From Pleurodeles waltl (taxonomy: Eukaryota; Chordata; Amphibia; Caudata; Salamandridae): a stretch of DNA of 64,000 bases. The notes beneath the pieces were generated by a model. The model was not told the origin of the DNA. It did not search any database and saw only the letters and a list, made by a program, of their open reading frames with translations. A program made the translations under genes and the position numbers. The stretch covers positions 54,617,533 to 54,681,532 of the forward strand of contig NC_090444.1 in assembly GCF_031143425.1 (NCBI RefSeq). The letters run 5' to 3'. Positions 32,979 to 43,296 of the stretch are shown here, piece by piece; position 1 is the first letter of the stretch, and every line of letters starts with the position of its first letter.

Positions 32979-33048
32979 CCTGCCATATGTCCTGCAGTAG
33001 GACTCATGTGTGACATATTTCCTCCGCCCAAATTTGCAACAGTGACAC
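32979..33048 (+). pseudogene. WAP domain exon 3, 5' half (dead copy)
   Basis: After 'tttacttactaatag' the sequence aligns with the exons at 28879 and 62817: a PAICPAVGLMCDIFPPPKF reading, then 'tgcaacagtgacac', where the retrotransposon enters. A base is missing just before 'tttgcaac', which puts the third cysteine into another frame, and the start of the exon is several bases shorter than its paralogues. The other half lies at 50387-50462. The last five bases (gacac, 33044-33048) are the target duplication. Confidence 0.85.
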
Positions 33049-33368
33049 TGTAGGAAAGTACCATCTTGCCTGGCATGTTACCCCCATATTTCACTGTATA
33101 TATGTTGTTTTAGTGTATGTGTCACTGGGACCCTGCCAGCCAGGGCCCCAGTGCTCATAAGTGTGCCCTGTATGTGTTCCCTGTGTGATGACTAACTGTC
33201 TCACTGAGGCTCTGCTAACCAGAACCTCAGTGGTTATGCTCTCTCTGCTTTCCAAATTGTCACTAACAGGCTAGTGACCAATATCACCAATTCACATTGG
33301 CATACTGGAACACCCTTATAATTCTCTAGTATATGGTACTGAGGTACCCAGGGTAGTGGGGTTCCAGG

Positions 33369-33788
33369 AGATCCCTATGGGCTGCAGCATTTCTTTTGCC
33401 ACCCATAGGGAGATCTGACAATTCTTACACAGGCCTGCCACTGCAGCCTGAGTGAAATAGCGTCCACGTTATTTCACAGCCATTTACCACTGTACTTAAG
33501 TAACTTATAAGTCACCTATATGTCTAACCTTCACCTGGTGAAGGTTGGGTGCAAAGTTACTTAGTGTGTGGGCACCCTGGCACTAGCAAAGGTGCCCCAA
33601 CATCGTTCAGGGCAAATTCCCTGAACTTTGTGAGTTAGGGGAAACCATTTCACGCGTGCACTATACATAGGTCACTACCTATGTATAGCGTCACAATGGT
33701 AACTCCGAACATGGCCATGTAACATGTCTAAGATCATGGAATTGTCACCCCAATGCCATTCTGGCATTGGGGAGACAATTCCATGATC
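33369..33788 (+). promoter_or_regulatory. Cluster of four LTR hairpins (possible RNA structures)
   Basis: Inverted repeats at 33369-33416 (agatccctatggg with cccatagggagatct), 33452-33477 (gtgaaatagcgt with acgttatttcac), 33661-33688 (ctatacataggt, loop cact, acctatgtatag) and 33732-33788 (gatcatggaattgtc... with its complement, one mismatch). All are present in the 3' LTR (for example 47808-47833, 48016-48043, 48087-48143). In the related solo LTR two of them differ in sequence but still pair (59575-59603 and 59781-59808). Confidence 0.75.
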
Positions 33789-35805
33789 TCACGAGTCTCT
33801 AGCACAGACCCGGGTACTGCCAAACTGCCTTTCCCTGGGTTTCACTGCAGCTGCAGCTGCTGCTGCTGCTGCCAATCCCTCAGACAGGTTTCTGCCCTCC
33901 TGGGGTCCAGCCAGGCCTGGCCCAGGAAGGCAGAACAAAGGACTTCCTCAGAGAGATGGTGTTACACCCTCTCCCTTTGGAAAAAAATGTCAGGGCTGGG
34001 GAGGAGTAGCCTCCCCCAGCCTTTGGACATGCTTTAATGGGCACAGATGGTGCCCATCTCTGCATAAGCCAGTCTACACCGGTTCAGGGATCCCCCAGCC
34101 CTGCTCTGGCGCAAAACTGGACAAAGGAAAGGGGAGTGACCACTCCCCTGACCTGCACCTCCCATGGGAGGTGCCCAGAGCTCCTCCAGCGTGCCCCAGA
34201 CCTCTGCCATCTTGGATTCAGAGGTGTGCTGGCACACTGGACTGCTCTGAGTGGCCAGGGCCAGCAGGTGACGTCAGAAACTCCTTCTGATAGGCTCTTA
34301 CCTGTGTTACTAGCCTATCCTCATTCCTAGGAAGCCAAACCTCCTTTTCTGGCTATTCAGGGTCTCTGCTTTGGGGAATTCTTCAGATACTGAATGCAAG
34401 AGCTCACCAGAGTTCCTCTGCACTTGTCTCTTCACCTTCTGCCAAAGGATCGACCGCTGACTGCTCAGGACGCCTGCAAAACCGCAACAAAGTAGAAAGA
34501 CGACTACTGCAACCTTGTATCGCTTCATCCTGCCGGCCTTCTCAACTGTTTCCTGGTGGTGCATGCTCTGGGGGTAGCCTGCCTCCTTCTTGCACCAGGA
34601 GCTTTGAAGAAATCTCCCGTGGGTCGACGGAATCTTCCCTCTGCAACCGCAGGCAACAAACAACTGCATCACCAGTCCTCTGGGTCCCCTCTGAGCATGA
34701 CGAGCGTGGTCACTGGAACTCAGCAACTCTGTCCAAGTGACTCCCACAGTCCAGTGACTCTTCAGTCCAAGTTTGGTGGAGGTAAGTCCTTGCCTCCCCA
34801 CGCTAGACTGCATTGCTGGGTACCGCGTGATTTGCAGCTGCTCCGGCTCCTGTGCACTCTTCCAGGATTTCCTTTGTGCACAGCCAAGCCTGGGTCCCCG
34901 ACACTCTAACCTGCAGTGCACAACCTTCTGAGTTGTCCTCCGGTGTTGTGGGACTCCCTTTTCTGACTTCGGGTGGACTCCGGTTCACTCCTCTTCTAAG
35001 TGCCTGATCTGGTACTTCTGTGGGTGCTGCTTGCTTCTGTGAGGGCTCCCTGACTTGCTGGGCGCCCCCTCTGTCTCCTCATCCAAGTGGCGACATCCTG
35101 GTCCCTCCTGGGCCACAGCAGCATCCAAAAACCCTAGCCACGACCCTTGCAGGTAGCAAGGCTTGTTTGCGGTCTTTCTGTGTAGGAACACCTCTGCAAG
35201 CTTCTTCACAACGTGGGACATCTATCCTCCAAAGGTGAAGTTCCTAGTCCTCTTCGTTCTTGCAGAAACCAAAGCTTCTTCCATCCGGTGGCAGCTTCTT
35301 TGCACCCTCAGCTGGCATTTCCTGGGCATCTGCCCACTCTCGACATTGTCGCGACTCTTGGACTTGGTCCCCTTGTTTCACAGGTACTCAGGTCCGGAAA
35401 TCCACTGTTGTTGCTTTGCTGGTGTTGGTCTTCCTTGCAGAAACCCCCTATCACGACTTCTGTGCTCTCTGGATGTTATAGGTGCACTTTACACCTACTT
35501 TTCAGGGTCTTGGGGTGGGCTATTTTACTAACCCTCACTGTTTTCTTAGAGCCCCAGCAACCCTCTACAAGCTCACATAGGTTTGGGGTCCATTCGTGGT
35601 TCGCATTCCACTTTTGGAGTATATAGTTTGTGTTGCCCCTATACCTATGTGCCCCTATTGCAATCTACTCTAACTTTACATTGCTTGCACTACTTCCTTT
35701 TGCTATTACTGCATATTTTTGGTATTGTGTACATATATCTTGTGTATATGTGGCATCCTCATACTGAGGGTACTCACTGAGATACTTTTGGCATATTGTC
35801 ATAAA

Positions 35806-35811
35806 AATAAA
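35806..35811 (+). promoter_or_regulatory. LTR polyadenylation signal AATAAA
   Basis: AATAAA followed by gtacctttatttttag and a GT-rich stretch (ctgtgtattgtgttttc). The same arrangement occurs at 50140-50145 and 61867-61872. It marks the probable R region 3' end. Confidence 0.7.
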
Positions 35812-36059
35812 GTACCTTTATTTTTAGTATAACTGTGTATTGTGTTTTCTTATGATATTGTGCATATGAAACCAGTGGTATAGTAGGAGCTTTGCATGTC
35901 TCATAGTTCAGCCTAAGCTGCTTTGCTATAGCTACCTTCTATCAGCCTAAGCTGCTAGAAACACCTCTTCTACACTAATATGGTTAACTGGACCTGGTAC
36001 AGAGTGTAAGTACCCCTTGGTACCCACTACAAGCCAGGCCAGCCTCCTACATTGGCTGT

Positions 36060-36072
36060 GCAGCGGTGGGAT
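36060..36072 (+). promoter_or_regulatory. Probable tRNA-Leu primer binding site of the outer element
   Basis: gcagcggtgggat lies nine bases after the 5' LTR and is complementary to the 3' acceptor/T-arm region of the tRNA-Leu group that ends AATCCCACCGCTGCCA. Immediately next to the LTR the sequence ttggctgt would supply only a partial match, so the offset is unusual. Confidence 0.5.
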
Positions 36073-36324
36073 AAGTACTTGTAACTACTTACCACTTTGT
36101 CATATTGTACTTTTCATAAGAGAATAATATACAAAACAAGTTCAGTGTATCTACACCTAACCAAAAACTGTTGCTTTTCTTCTCTTACACTATCTGCTAA
36201 GTGCTGAAAAGTACCTCTAAAACTTTCTAAAAGTTTCAAAAAGTTGAAAAAGGTTTTTTTTCTTTTCTTTAAAAAGTCCTGAAAGTATTTCTCTCTTTTA
36301 TCTGTCTCTAAACTTTCTTCTATC

Positions 36325-38108
36325 ATGTCTGGTGTAGGAACTCCTCTTAATTTAATTAATACAACTTATTAGCACCTTAACTTTAAGAGCCTAAGGAGTC
36401 TCTGCATTGAGAGAGGTTTAGTGGTAGGAAAGAACCCTTCTAGAGAATTGCTGTCTAATATGCTTGTTGAGAATGATAAGGCCCCGGGTGGCACTTCATC
36501 GGAAAAGTTAGTAGACAGCTCACACTCTGACTCAGGGGAGCCCCTTGAGGTAGTGGTACAGGGTTCTCTTCCTAATCTGCCCCTTAGCAGAACACCTAGC
36601 ATAGCTGGTAGTAATAGAAGCTCCTATCACAGTAGGGATGTTTTTGTTCCTGGAGGCCAGGTTGTTAGGGTGCCAACTGTTAGGGACAGGTCTCCCTCTG
36701 CTCATTCAAAATATTCTTCTGTGTCAAAACATTCCCAACCCACCCACCCTGATGACAAAATGTTAGAAAGGGAACTCAATAAGTTAAGAGTGGAAGAGAC
36801 CAGGCTGAAGCTTAAACAGCAACAGCTGGCTCTAGACAGGGAATCCCTAGACTTAGAAAAAGAGAGACAGAGGTTGGGGTTTGGACCCCATGGTGGCAGC
36901 AGCAGTATTCCTGATAGCAATCCTGTGGGAGATCATGATTCTAGGAATCTGCATAAGATAGTTCCCCCTTACAAGGAGGGAGATGACATTAACAAGTGGT
37001 TTGCTGCACTTGAGAGGGCCTGTATGGTATAGGGGGTCCCTCAAAGGCAGTGGGCTGCTATCCTATGGCTATCTTTCAGTGGAAAGGGTAGGGATAGGCT
37101 CCTTACTGTTAAAGAAAGTGATGCCAATAATTTTACAGTTTTGAAGAATGCACTCTTAGATGGATTTGGCTTAACCACTGAACAATACAGGATTAAGTTC
37201 AGAGAAACCAGAAAGGAGTCCTCACAAGTCTGGGTAGACTTTGTTGACTATTCAGTGAAGGCCTTGGAGGGGTGGTTACATGGCAGTAAAGTTTCTGACT
37301 ATGAAAGCCTGTACAATCTAATCCTGAGAGAGCATATTCTGAATAACTGTGTGTCTGATTTGTTACACCAATATCTAGTGGACTCAGATCTGACCTCTTC
37401 TGAAGAATTGGGAAACAAGGCAGACAAATGGGTCAGAACAAGAGTGAACAGAAAAGTTCATACAGGGGGTGACAAGGATTGCAAGAAGAAAGATGGTAAG
37501 TTTTCAGACAAGGGTGGGGACAAATCTAAAAATGAGTCTTCATCAGGCCCACAAAAACACTCTGGTGGGGATGGTGGGTCCAAACCCTCTTCTAATCAAG
37601 TAAAAAAACCATGGTGCTATTTATGTAAAGTTAAAGGTCATTGGACAACTGATGCCAATTGTCCAAGGAAAAGTACCAAGCCTCCCACTACCACAATCCC
37701 TACTGCAACCTCTAGTGCCCCTAGTAATAGCAGTGGTGGTGGGAGCAAACCTACTAATAGCCGATCCAAGGGAGTAGCTGGGCTCACTTTTGGTAATTTA
37801 GTTGGGGTTTGTCTTGTTAGGGAGACCACAGAGGCTGTGTTAGTCTCTGAAGGTGCCATTGATTTGGCCACCTTGGTTGCTTGTCCCCTTAATATGGATA
37901 AGTACAAGCAACTGCCCCTAATCAATGGTGTTGAGGTTCAGGCCTACAGGGACACAGGTGCCAGTGTTACCATGGTAATAGAGAAACTGGTACACCCTGA
38001 AAAACAACTACTTGGTCACCAGTACCAAGTGGCAGACGCTCATAAAAACTCTCTTAGCCACCCCATGGCTGTTGTGAATCTCAACTGGGGGGGGAGGGTT
38101 TACCGGTC
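36325..38108 (+). pseudogene. gag: Gag and start of protease, outer element (two stops, then insertion)
   Basis: An ATG at 36325 opens the Gag frame, but a TAG follows at 36370 and another at 37030-37032. Domains: a Ser-rich N-terminus, a coiled coil with LERELNKLRVEETRLKLKQQ (about 36763-36880), then a capsid region (about 37180-37440) with EQYRIKFRE, VWVDFVDY, LYNLILREHILNN and LLHQYL blocks that resemble the SCAN domain, a Lys/Gly/Ser-rich stretch, a zinc knuckle CYLCKVKGHWTTDANC (Cys-x2-Cys-x4-His-x6-Cys, wider than the usual x4), and the protease active site YRDTGASVTMV at about 37945. The frame is cut at 38108 by the LTR of the inner element; the duplicated target is ggtc. Confidence 0.88.
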
Positions 38109-39030
38109 TGTGGGGGATTGGGGTTGTGATCTGGGATACAGAGAACACAGACGCAGATTTTTAACCCTTAACAGGGGTTTTTCTTTCTTTATTTTAAGTT
38201 CTAGGAGAGGTGGAACACAATGATAGGATGGTAGCCTTTTTTTCCTCTCATTTGTTTATCTTCCTCCAATCTGTAGGACTTCGCAGGTCTTTAATGGTTT
38301 CCTTAAATTTTTCTTTTCCAGGTGGAGAGTTTCAGGTGTCCTCCTCTGGGTCTACGATTTCCCTTGGAAGAACAAAAGAGGATACAGCAGTTAAGTGGGA
38401 CGGTATTTTCTTGGTCTACTGATTTCTGTGATTAGTGAGGGGAGGGGTGGAGCTGTGAGGGAAGTAGTGAGGGACTAACTAAACAAACACTAATAGGTCT
38501 TGTGGAATTTTTAATTTAGTGGGATGGTTAGGATTTTGTGAGGAGGAGGGGGTTTTTGCTCTCTCTATTAGTCGAGTGGCAGGTTGCCCTGGGAGTTTCC
38601 CCCGTCTTTCACCTCCTGTCTTTTCCCACCCTCTCTCTCTCTCTCCCCCTCCCCTTCTTTCCCCTTATTGTTGCTGCCCTTAAAAAGAGTCCGTACCTTG
38701 TGCAGCCACGACCCTCCTGGGCCGTGCCAGGCTGCTTCGTGTCCTCTTTGTCTTTCTGCTCCGGCCAGTCTTTTCTGTGTCGGGATCTGCTCTGCGCTCC
38801 TGGTCTCCTCGTTCGGGTGCTCGATGGAAATCCTTCGGCTCCGGTTTCTCCTCCCTCCTCTCGTTCGCGGCGTCTTCATTATTTAAAGTTCCGGCAACCC
38901 GGAAGTCTGGGCCCAATTGTCGTCTCCGCCTCCACGCGTCTCCATGACGACGTGGGCGGAAGTCGGGGAAGGCGTCGGGCGAACGCCAATTCTGGATGTT
39001 CGGAGGCGAGGCGAGCGACGCCCGCCTACA
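38109..39030 (-). repeat. 3' LTR of the inner element
   Basis: 922 bp; matches 43297-44200. The two differ at scattered positions (for example gaggtgg/gaagtgg, tttatctt/ttgctctt, and an extra CT run at about 38633). Confidence 0.95.
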
Positions 39031-39041
39031 CACCCCTTCCC
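39031..39041 (-). promoter_or_regulatory. Polypurine tract of the inner element
   Basis: GGGAAGGGGTG on the minus strand, directly before the 3' LTR. It primes plus-strand DNA synthesis in LTR elements. The pol frame appears to read through it into the LTR. Confidence 0.8.
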
Positions 39042-39291
39042 ATGAACGGGACTGGTAGAGTACCGTGGAGTCCGGACAGCGGGAGAGAAAGTCAGCGGGA
39101 CACTGCCGTGCCCCTGGGATGTGACGGACCTGAAATGTAAAGGGTTGCAATTCAAGGAACCAGCGTAATACACGTGAATTGGTATCCTTATGGGAAGACA
39201 ACCATGTTAAGGGGGCATGATCAGTGTAAAGGATGAAAGGACGCCCCAGGAGGTAATATTGTAAACACTCTATCGCCCACTTTATGGCAAG
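39042..39291 (-). pseudogene. RNase H C-terminal part, inner element (after a stop)
   Basis: In frame with the RT ORF but separated from it by a TGA at 39292-39294. It reads LAIKWAIECLQYYLLGRPF, then LYTDHAPLTWL with the third catalytic Asp, then FQVRHIPGARQCPADFLSR with the fourth conserved Asp (motif HxxGxxxxxxDxLSR). No stop appears before the LTR, so the frame continues over the polypurine tract. Confidence 0.85.
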
Positions 39292-41076
39292 TCATTCCTT
39301 GTCGATGGTAGGGTAGTTTAGTTCTCTAGGTAACAACTTCCTACTGATATACACAATGGGGTGATTGTACCCCTGCTCATCTGGCTGTGCTAATACGGCC
39401 CCCAATCCTACATTCGAGGCGTCGACAAAAAGATGAAAAGGTCTGGAAAAATCGGGACATCGTAATATGGGTTCAGTAGATAGGGCTTCTTTTAGCCAGG
39501 GAAATCCCTGGAGTTGCGCGGGGGAAAAAGGGGGAAGGGTATTTGAGTACTGTTTCTTTAATAGGTCAGTCAAGGGGGCTGTAATGGTCGAGTACTGAGG
39601 TATGAACCATCGGTAATACCCTACCAGCCCCAGGAATGAACGGAGTTCCTTCTTAGTCTTTCGAAGTGGTATTTGTCTAATGGTGGCTACCTTATCTTTT
39701 TGGGGACTCAGTACTCCCTTACCGATGACATAACCAAGATAGGAAATCTGGGTCTGTCCTAGGACACATTTTTTTGGGTTGGCGGTAAGGCCTGCGGCTG
39801 CTAACGCTGAGAATACTTTTCCTAGGTGTAGGAGATGGTCTGACCAGGTAGAGCTAAAAATTACAATGTCGTCGAGATAGGCAGCCGTAAAGTCATGGAA
39901 GGGTCTCAGAAGACGATCCATCAACCGTTGGAACGTAGCCGGGGCACCATGAAGGCCGAATGGGAGGACGGTAAATTGATATAACCCCGAAGGGGCAACG
40001 AACGCTGTCTTCTCTTTGTCTGAGGGAGCTAAGGGAATCTGCCAATATCCCTTCGTCCAGTCAATAGTGGTCATAAAGCGGGCTTGTCCGATTTTTTCTA
40101 ACACCTCATCCACCCGGGGAATGGGATAGGTATCAAAAAGTGATACCTCATTGAGTTTCCGAAAGTCGATGCAGAAGCGGACCGACCCATCCGGTTTCGG
40201 CACCAGTACTATAGGAGAGCACCATGGGCTGGTGGACGTCTCAATAACTCCAAGAGATAACATTTTTGTTATTTCTTCCTCTATAAGGATTTTCCTCACT
40301 TCGGGGATACGATAGGGACGTTGGCGTACAATTTTGCCCTCAGGTGTTCGTATATGATGTTGGACCCAAGAAGTTTTGCCTGGCAGTTCGGAGAAGAAAC
40401 GGGCATGACTTTGAATAAGCTTCATTATTTGCTGTGTCTCCATCTCAGAAAGGGACTCATTGACCCTGGAAAGTTTTTGTGGGTCTACTTGGGAGATGGG
40501 ACATAGTTCTAATGCTAGTGGTTGATTCGGGGTGATCAGGTACGCCCTTGCTGGTGCATGGCTTCCATTTTCCGGATCTTCCCATTTCTTTAATAGATTG
40601 ATGTGATAAATTTGGGTTCGTCTGGGTTGGGTGTTTAGTTCCACCAAGTAGGTAACCGGTGTGACCGCTTTTATTATCCAATACAGCCCTTGCCATTTGG
40701 CTATCAGCTTATGTTCCGAGGTGGGTCGGAGGATTAATACTTTATCATCGGGTTGTAGTACCCGTAGTTTAGTACCCTGATCATAGTAATTTTTTTGAGT
40801 GTCTTGTGCCTTCTCTAAATGTTGTCTCACCTCCTCCCACACGGTCTGGAGATGGACTTTTAATTTGTGAACATAGTCTAGGATGGGTCGCTCCTCGTTA
40901 TTCTCCTCTTCCCATAATTCCGCCGCCATATCTAGTAGATTTCTAGGTTGCCTCCCAAATACAAGTTCAAACGGGCTATGCCCGGTAGAGGATTGCTCGT
41001 GAGTTCTTATTGCATATAAAACTAGGGGAAGTTTTTGATCCCAGTCTTTCCCAGTTTCGCTCACTATTTTCTTCAA
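39292..41076 (-). pseudogene. pol: Integrase C-terminus, reverse transcriptase and first half of RNase H, inner element
   Basis: A 594-codon open frame on the minus strand. Residues 1-50 are the end of the integrase core (LYAIRTHEQSSTGHSPFELV), followed by the integrase C-terminal region (about 100-170; HINLLKKW block). RT spans about 245-480 with CSPIVLVPKPDG, FCIDFRKLN, the motif A Asp at 339 (TTIDWTKGYWQ), QFTVLPFGL and the catalytic YLDD at 400-403. The connection domain has FLGLVGYYRWFI. RNase H begins near 545 with its first Asp at 552 (LFVDASNVGLGAVL) and is cut by TGA at 39292. The enzyme copies element RNA into DNA. The real upstream part lies in another frame beyond 41100. I treat it as part of a broken pol, although the RT itself is intact. 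Confidence 0.92.
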
Positions 41077-41161
41077 AAGGGTTTTGATTATATCGTTCCA
41101 CTAAACCATCCGTTTGTGGGTGATAAACTGATGTCTTGATTTGGAGAACACCTAGGGACTT

Positions 41162-43243
41162 TCATATCTGTTTCATCAGTCCAGATACGAACGGTGTTCC
41201 CTGGTCGGTAAGAAGTTCTTCAGGAAACCCCACTCGGGCAAAGAACGTTATCATTGCTTGTGCAACTGCTTTAGTGGTGATACCAGTGAGTGGAATTGCC
41301 TCAGGATATCTGCTCGCGTAATCTACTAAAACGAGAATATGAGTGTGTCCTTTACTGCATGGCAGAAGGGGCCCAACTAGGTCCATACCGACACGTTTGA
41401 AGGTAGTATCAATAATCGGTAATGGCCGTAACGGGGCTCTCCTAATGGCTCCTGGTTCTATCACTTGACATTTCGGACAGTGGGCACAATATCGCCGGAT
41501 ATGTGCATATACTCCGGGCCAGTAAAACCGTCTTAGTAAATATTCCTCTGTTTTCTCCCGGCCACAATGACCTTCCCCCGGTTGGTTATGGGCTAGAAAG
41601 AGGACCTGTGTTCTATATGGTTCGGGGACTATGAGCTGCCTCTTTTCCTTATATGCGCTGGTGATTACTCTATACAGCAAGTCCTTGTGTACCAAGAAGT
41701 AGGGACCTACCGCCCCAGTAGGGGCATTTTTGGCAGTCTTCCAGGCATTCACTAGGGTAGGATCTTCATGTTGACTCATTCTAAAAGACATGGGGGCAGT
41801 GTCTATATTGGCCACCAATCTCCCCTCTTCTTTTCGTTCTGGTTTGGTTACAAATTTATGTTTCTCTGCTCTCCTTTCCTTCCGGGTCAACTTTTTCCTT
41901 GTGGGGGGGCTACATATGGAGTCATCCCAGAAAGGGGCCGTACCCCACCACTCATCTACTGGATTATGTTTCCGTGTTTGATCCAGAATCTCGTAGAATC
42001 TCTGATAATCAGTCCCAATAACGCACTCCTCTATTAAGTTATCCATGAGCCCCATGGAGAGAGGGTCAAGGTGAGTGTTCCATCCAACTTCTACCCTTGC
42101 AAGTGGATACTGAGCACGGTCTCCATGAATACAACATATGGTTACCCACTGATCATCAGTCTCTGGTACAGGGTGTATTATACTACGACGGATCACCGAC
42201 TGACTGTATCCGGAGTCAATCAAGGCCATGACCGGAGACCCATTTATCCTAAGGGGGTGTTTAAAGGACACATCAATTTTTCCCAGGCATAGAACCCTTC
42301 CCCGAGTCACGCCTATTTCCATCGGTTCTACTCCCTCATGTTTTTTTGGACATCCGCAGGCGATATGACCCCACTCCCCACAACTAAAACACTGAGGTTG
42401 TTGCATGGGACTTCTTTCCGTACTGCGTGAGGGTCCTGGTTCTTCTGTTATTCGTCTGGGAGAAAAATGAGGAGGAGTTATAGGCAATTTCCCCAAAGGT
42501 CGGGTTGGCTGATGTTTAACCTCCCCTGACCTGTGGTAGGCGCATGCTAGCTCGACGGCCGTCTCGGTGTCTATTTTTGGGTGTTGCCTTATCCAGTTTC
42601 GGGTGCTGATCGGCAGGGAATCTAAGTACTGTTCTAGGATTATCACTTTGATAACGTCCTCACGGTCAGTCCCTATGGGTCCCAGCCATTTTAGTCCCAG
42701 GTCCTTCACCCGGTAATAATAGGTTCGCGGGTCTTCATTGGGCCCCCATTTTACCTTTCTGAATTTTGCCCTGTAATACTCAGTGTCATGTCCCATACGC
42801 TCCAAAATACTTTTCTTTATCTCAGAGTATGGGGTGATACCACCTGGATTGGCAGCCTGATAAGCAGATTGAAGAGTGCCCGTTAGGAGGGGGGCAATGT
42901 ATTGGCCCCACCTATCTTCAGGCCATTGGGCGGAGGAGGCTACTCTTTCGAAGTTCGTGAAAAAAGAATCAGGGTCTTCCCCCTCCTGATACTTTTGCAA
43001 TACCGAACTTGGCACATTTGGATGCACCTTGCTGGCAGCGATGGTGTTGGTTAATTTTTTTAACGCAGTCTCATGGACCAGTTGATTACTGGCCATGATA
43101 GTCGCCTGACTTTTTAGAGCGGATTGCAGTGCCTCTCTGTCCTCCTTGGCCTCTCTTTGTTGTGCTTCCCACACTAACTGGAGGTGGCACTGACCTTCCG
43201 CAAGCTGTTTAATCATGTCCTCGAGACCGGGTTTGTCCTCCAT
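41162..43243 (-). pseudogene. gag-pol: Gag-protease-integrase polyprotein, inner element, truncated by TGA
   Basis: The likely start is ATG at 43241-43243 (MEDKPGLEDMI), 34 bases after the primer site; codons further upstream fall in the primer site and LTR. An N-terminal coiled coil with many Gln and Glu is followed by a capsid region. Its second half resembles the SCAN domain (YYRAKFRK, TYYYRVKDLGLKWL, then VIILEQYLDSLP and TRNWIRQHPK, EAVELACAY-like). Next come a zinc knuckle CFSCGEWGHIACGC (Cys-x2-Cys-x4-His-x4-Cys), a protease with ALIDSGYSQSVI and a later CVIGTDY block, the integrase HHCC zinc finger (AHNQPGEGH ... CPKC) and the integrase core with its first Asp in GMDLVGPL and second in LLTDQGTPF. 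TGA at 41162-41164 and a frame change between there and 41080 separate it from the rest. Confidence 0.92.
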
Positions 43244-43276
43244 GATAGCACTGTCTCTGTAACCTGTCGGGACCCT

Positions 43277-43295
43277 AATCCCACTTCTGACACCA
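43277..43295 (-). promoter_or_regulatory. tRNA-Leu(CAA) primer binding site of the inner element
   Basis: On the minus strand TGGTGTCAGAAGTGGGATT, one base after the 5' LTR. This is the exact complement of the 3' end of vertebrate tRNA-Leu(CAA) including CCA, as I recall it (AATCCCACTTCTGACA-CCA). Confidence 0.88.
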
Positions 43296-43296
43296 C

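Larger units (their letters stand above)
33049..36051 (+). repeat. 5' LTR of the outer element (3003 bp)
   Basis: Starts TGTAGGAAAGTACCATC and ends CCAGCCTCCTACA. It matches 47407-50386 over its full length. The very long LTR carries several strong hairpins in its first 750 bases, a CTG/CAG-type run near 33847 and a polyadenylation signal near its 3' end. Open frames inside it are not conserved in the other copies. Confidence 0.95.

Noticed and set aside
34310..34921. 203-codon minus-strand frame in the 5' LTR, and similar frames in the 3' LTR (48646-49255)
   Set aside because: The frame is broken differently in the second LTR copy and absent from the solo LTR; chance frames in GC-rich LTR DNA.
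38538..39140. 200-codon frame across the inner 3' LTR (and partners at 43726-44403)
   Set aside because: Covers LTR and the opposite strand of pol; not conserved in the 5' LTR copy.
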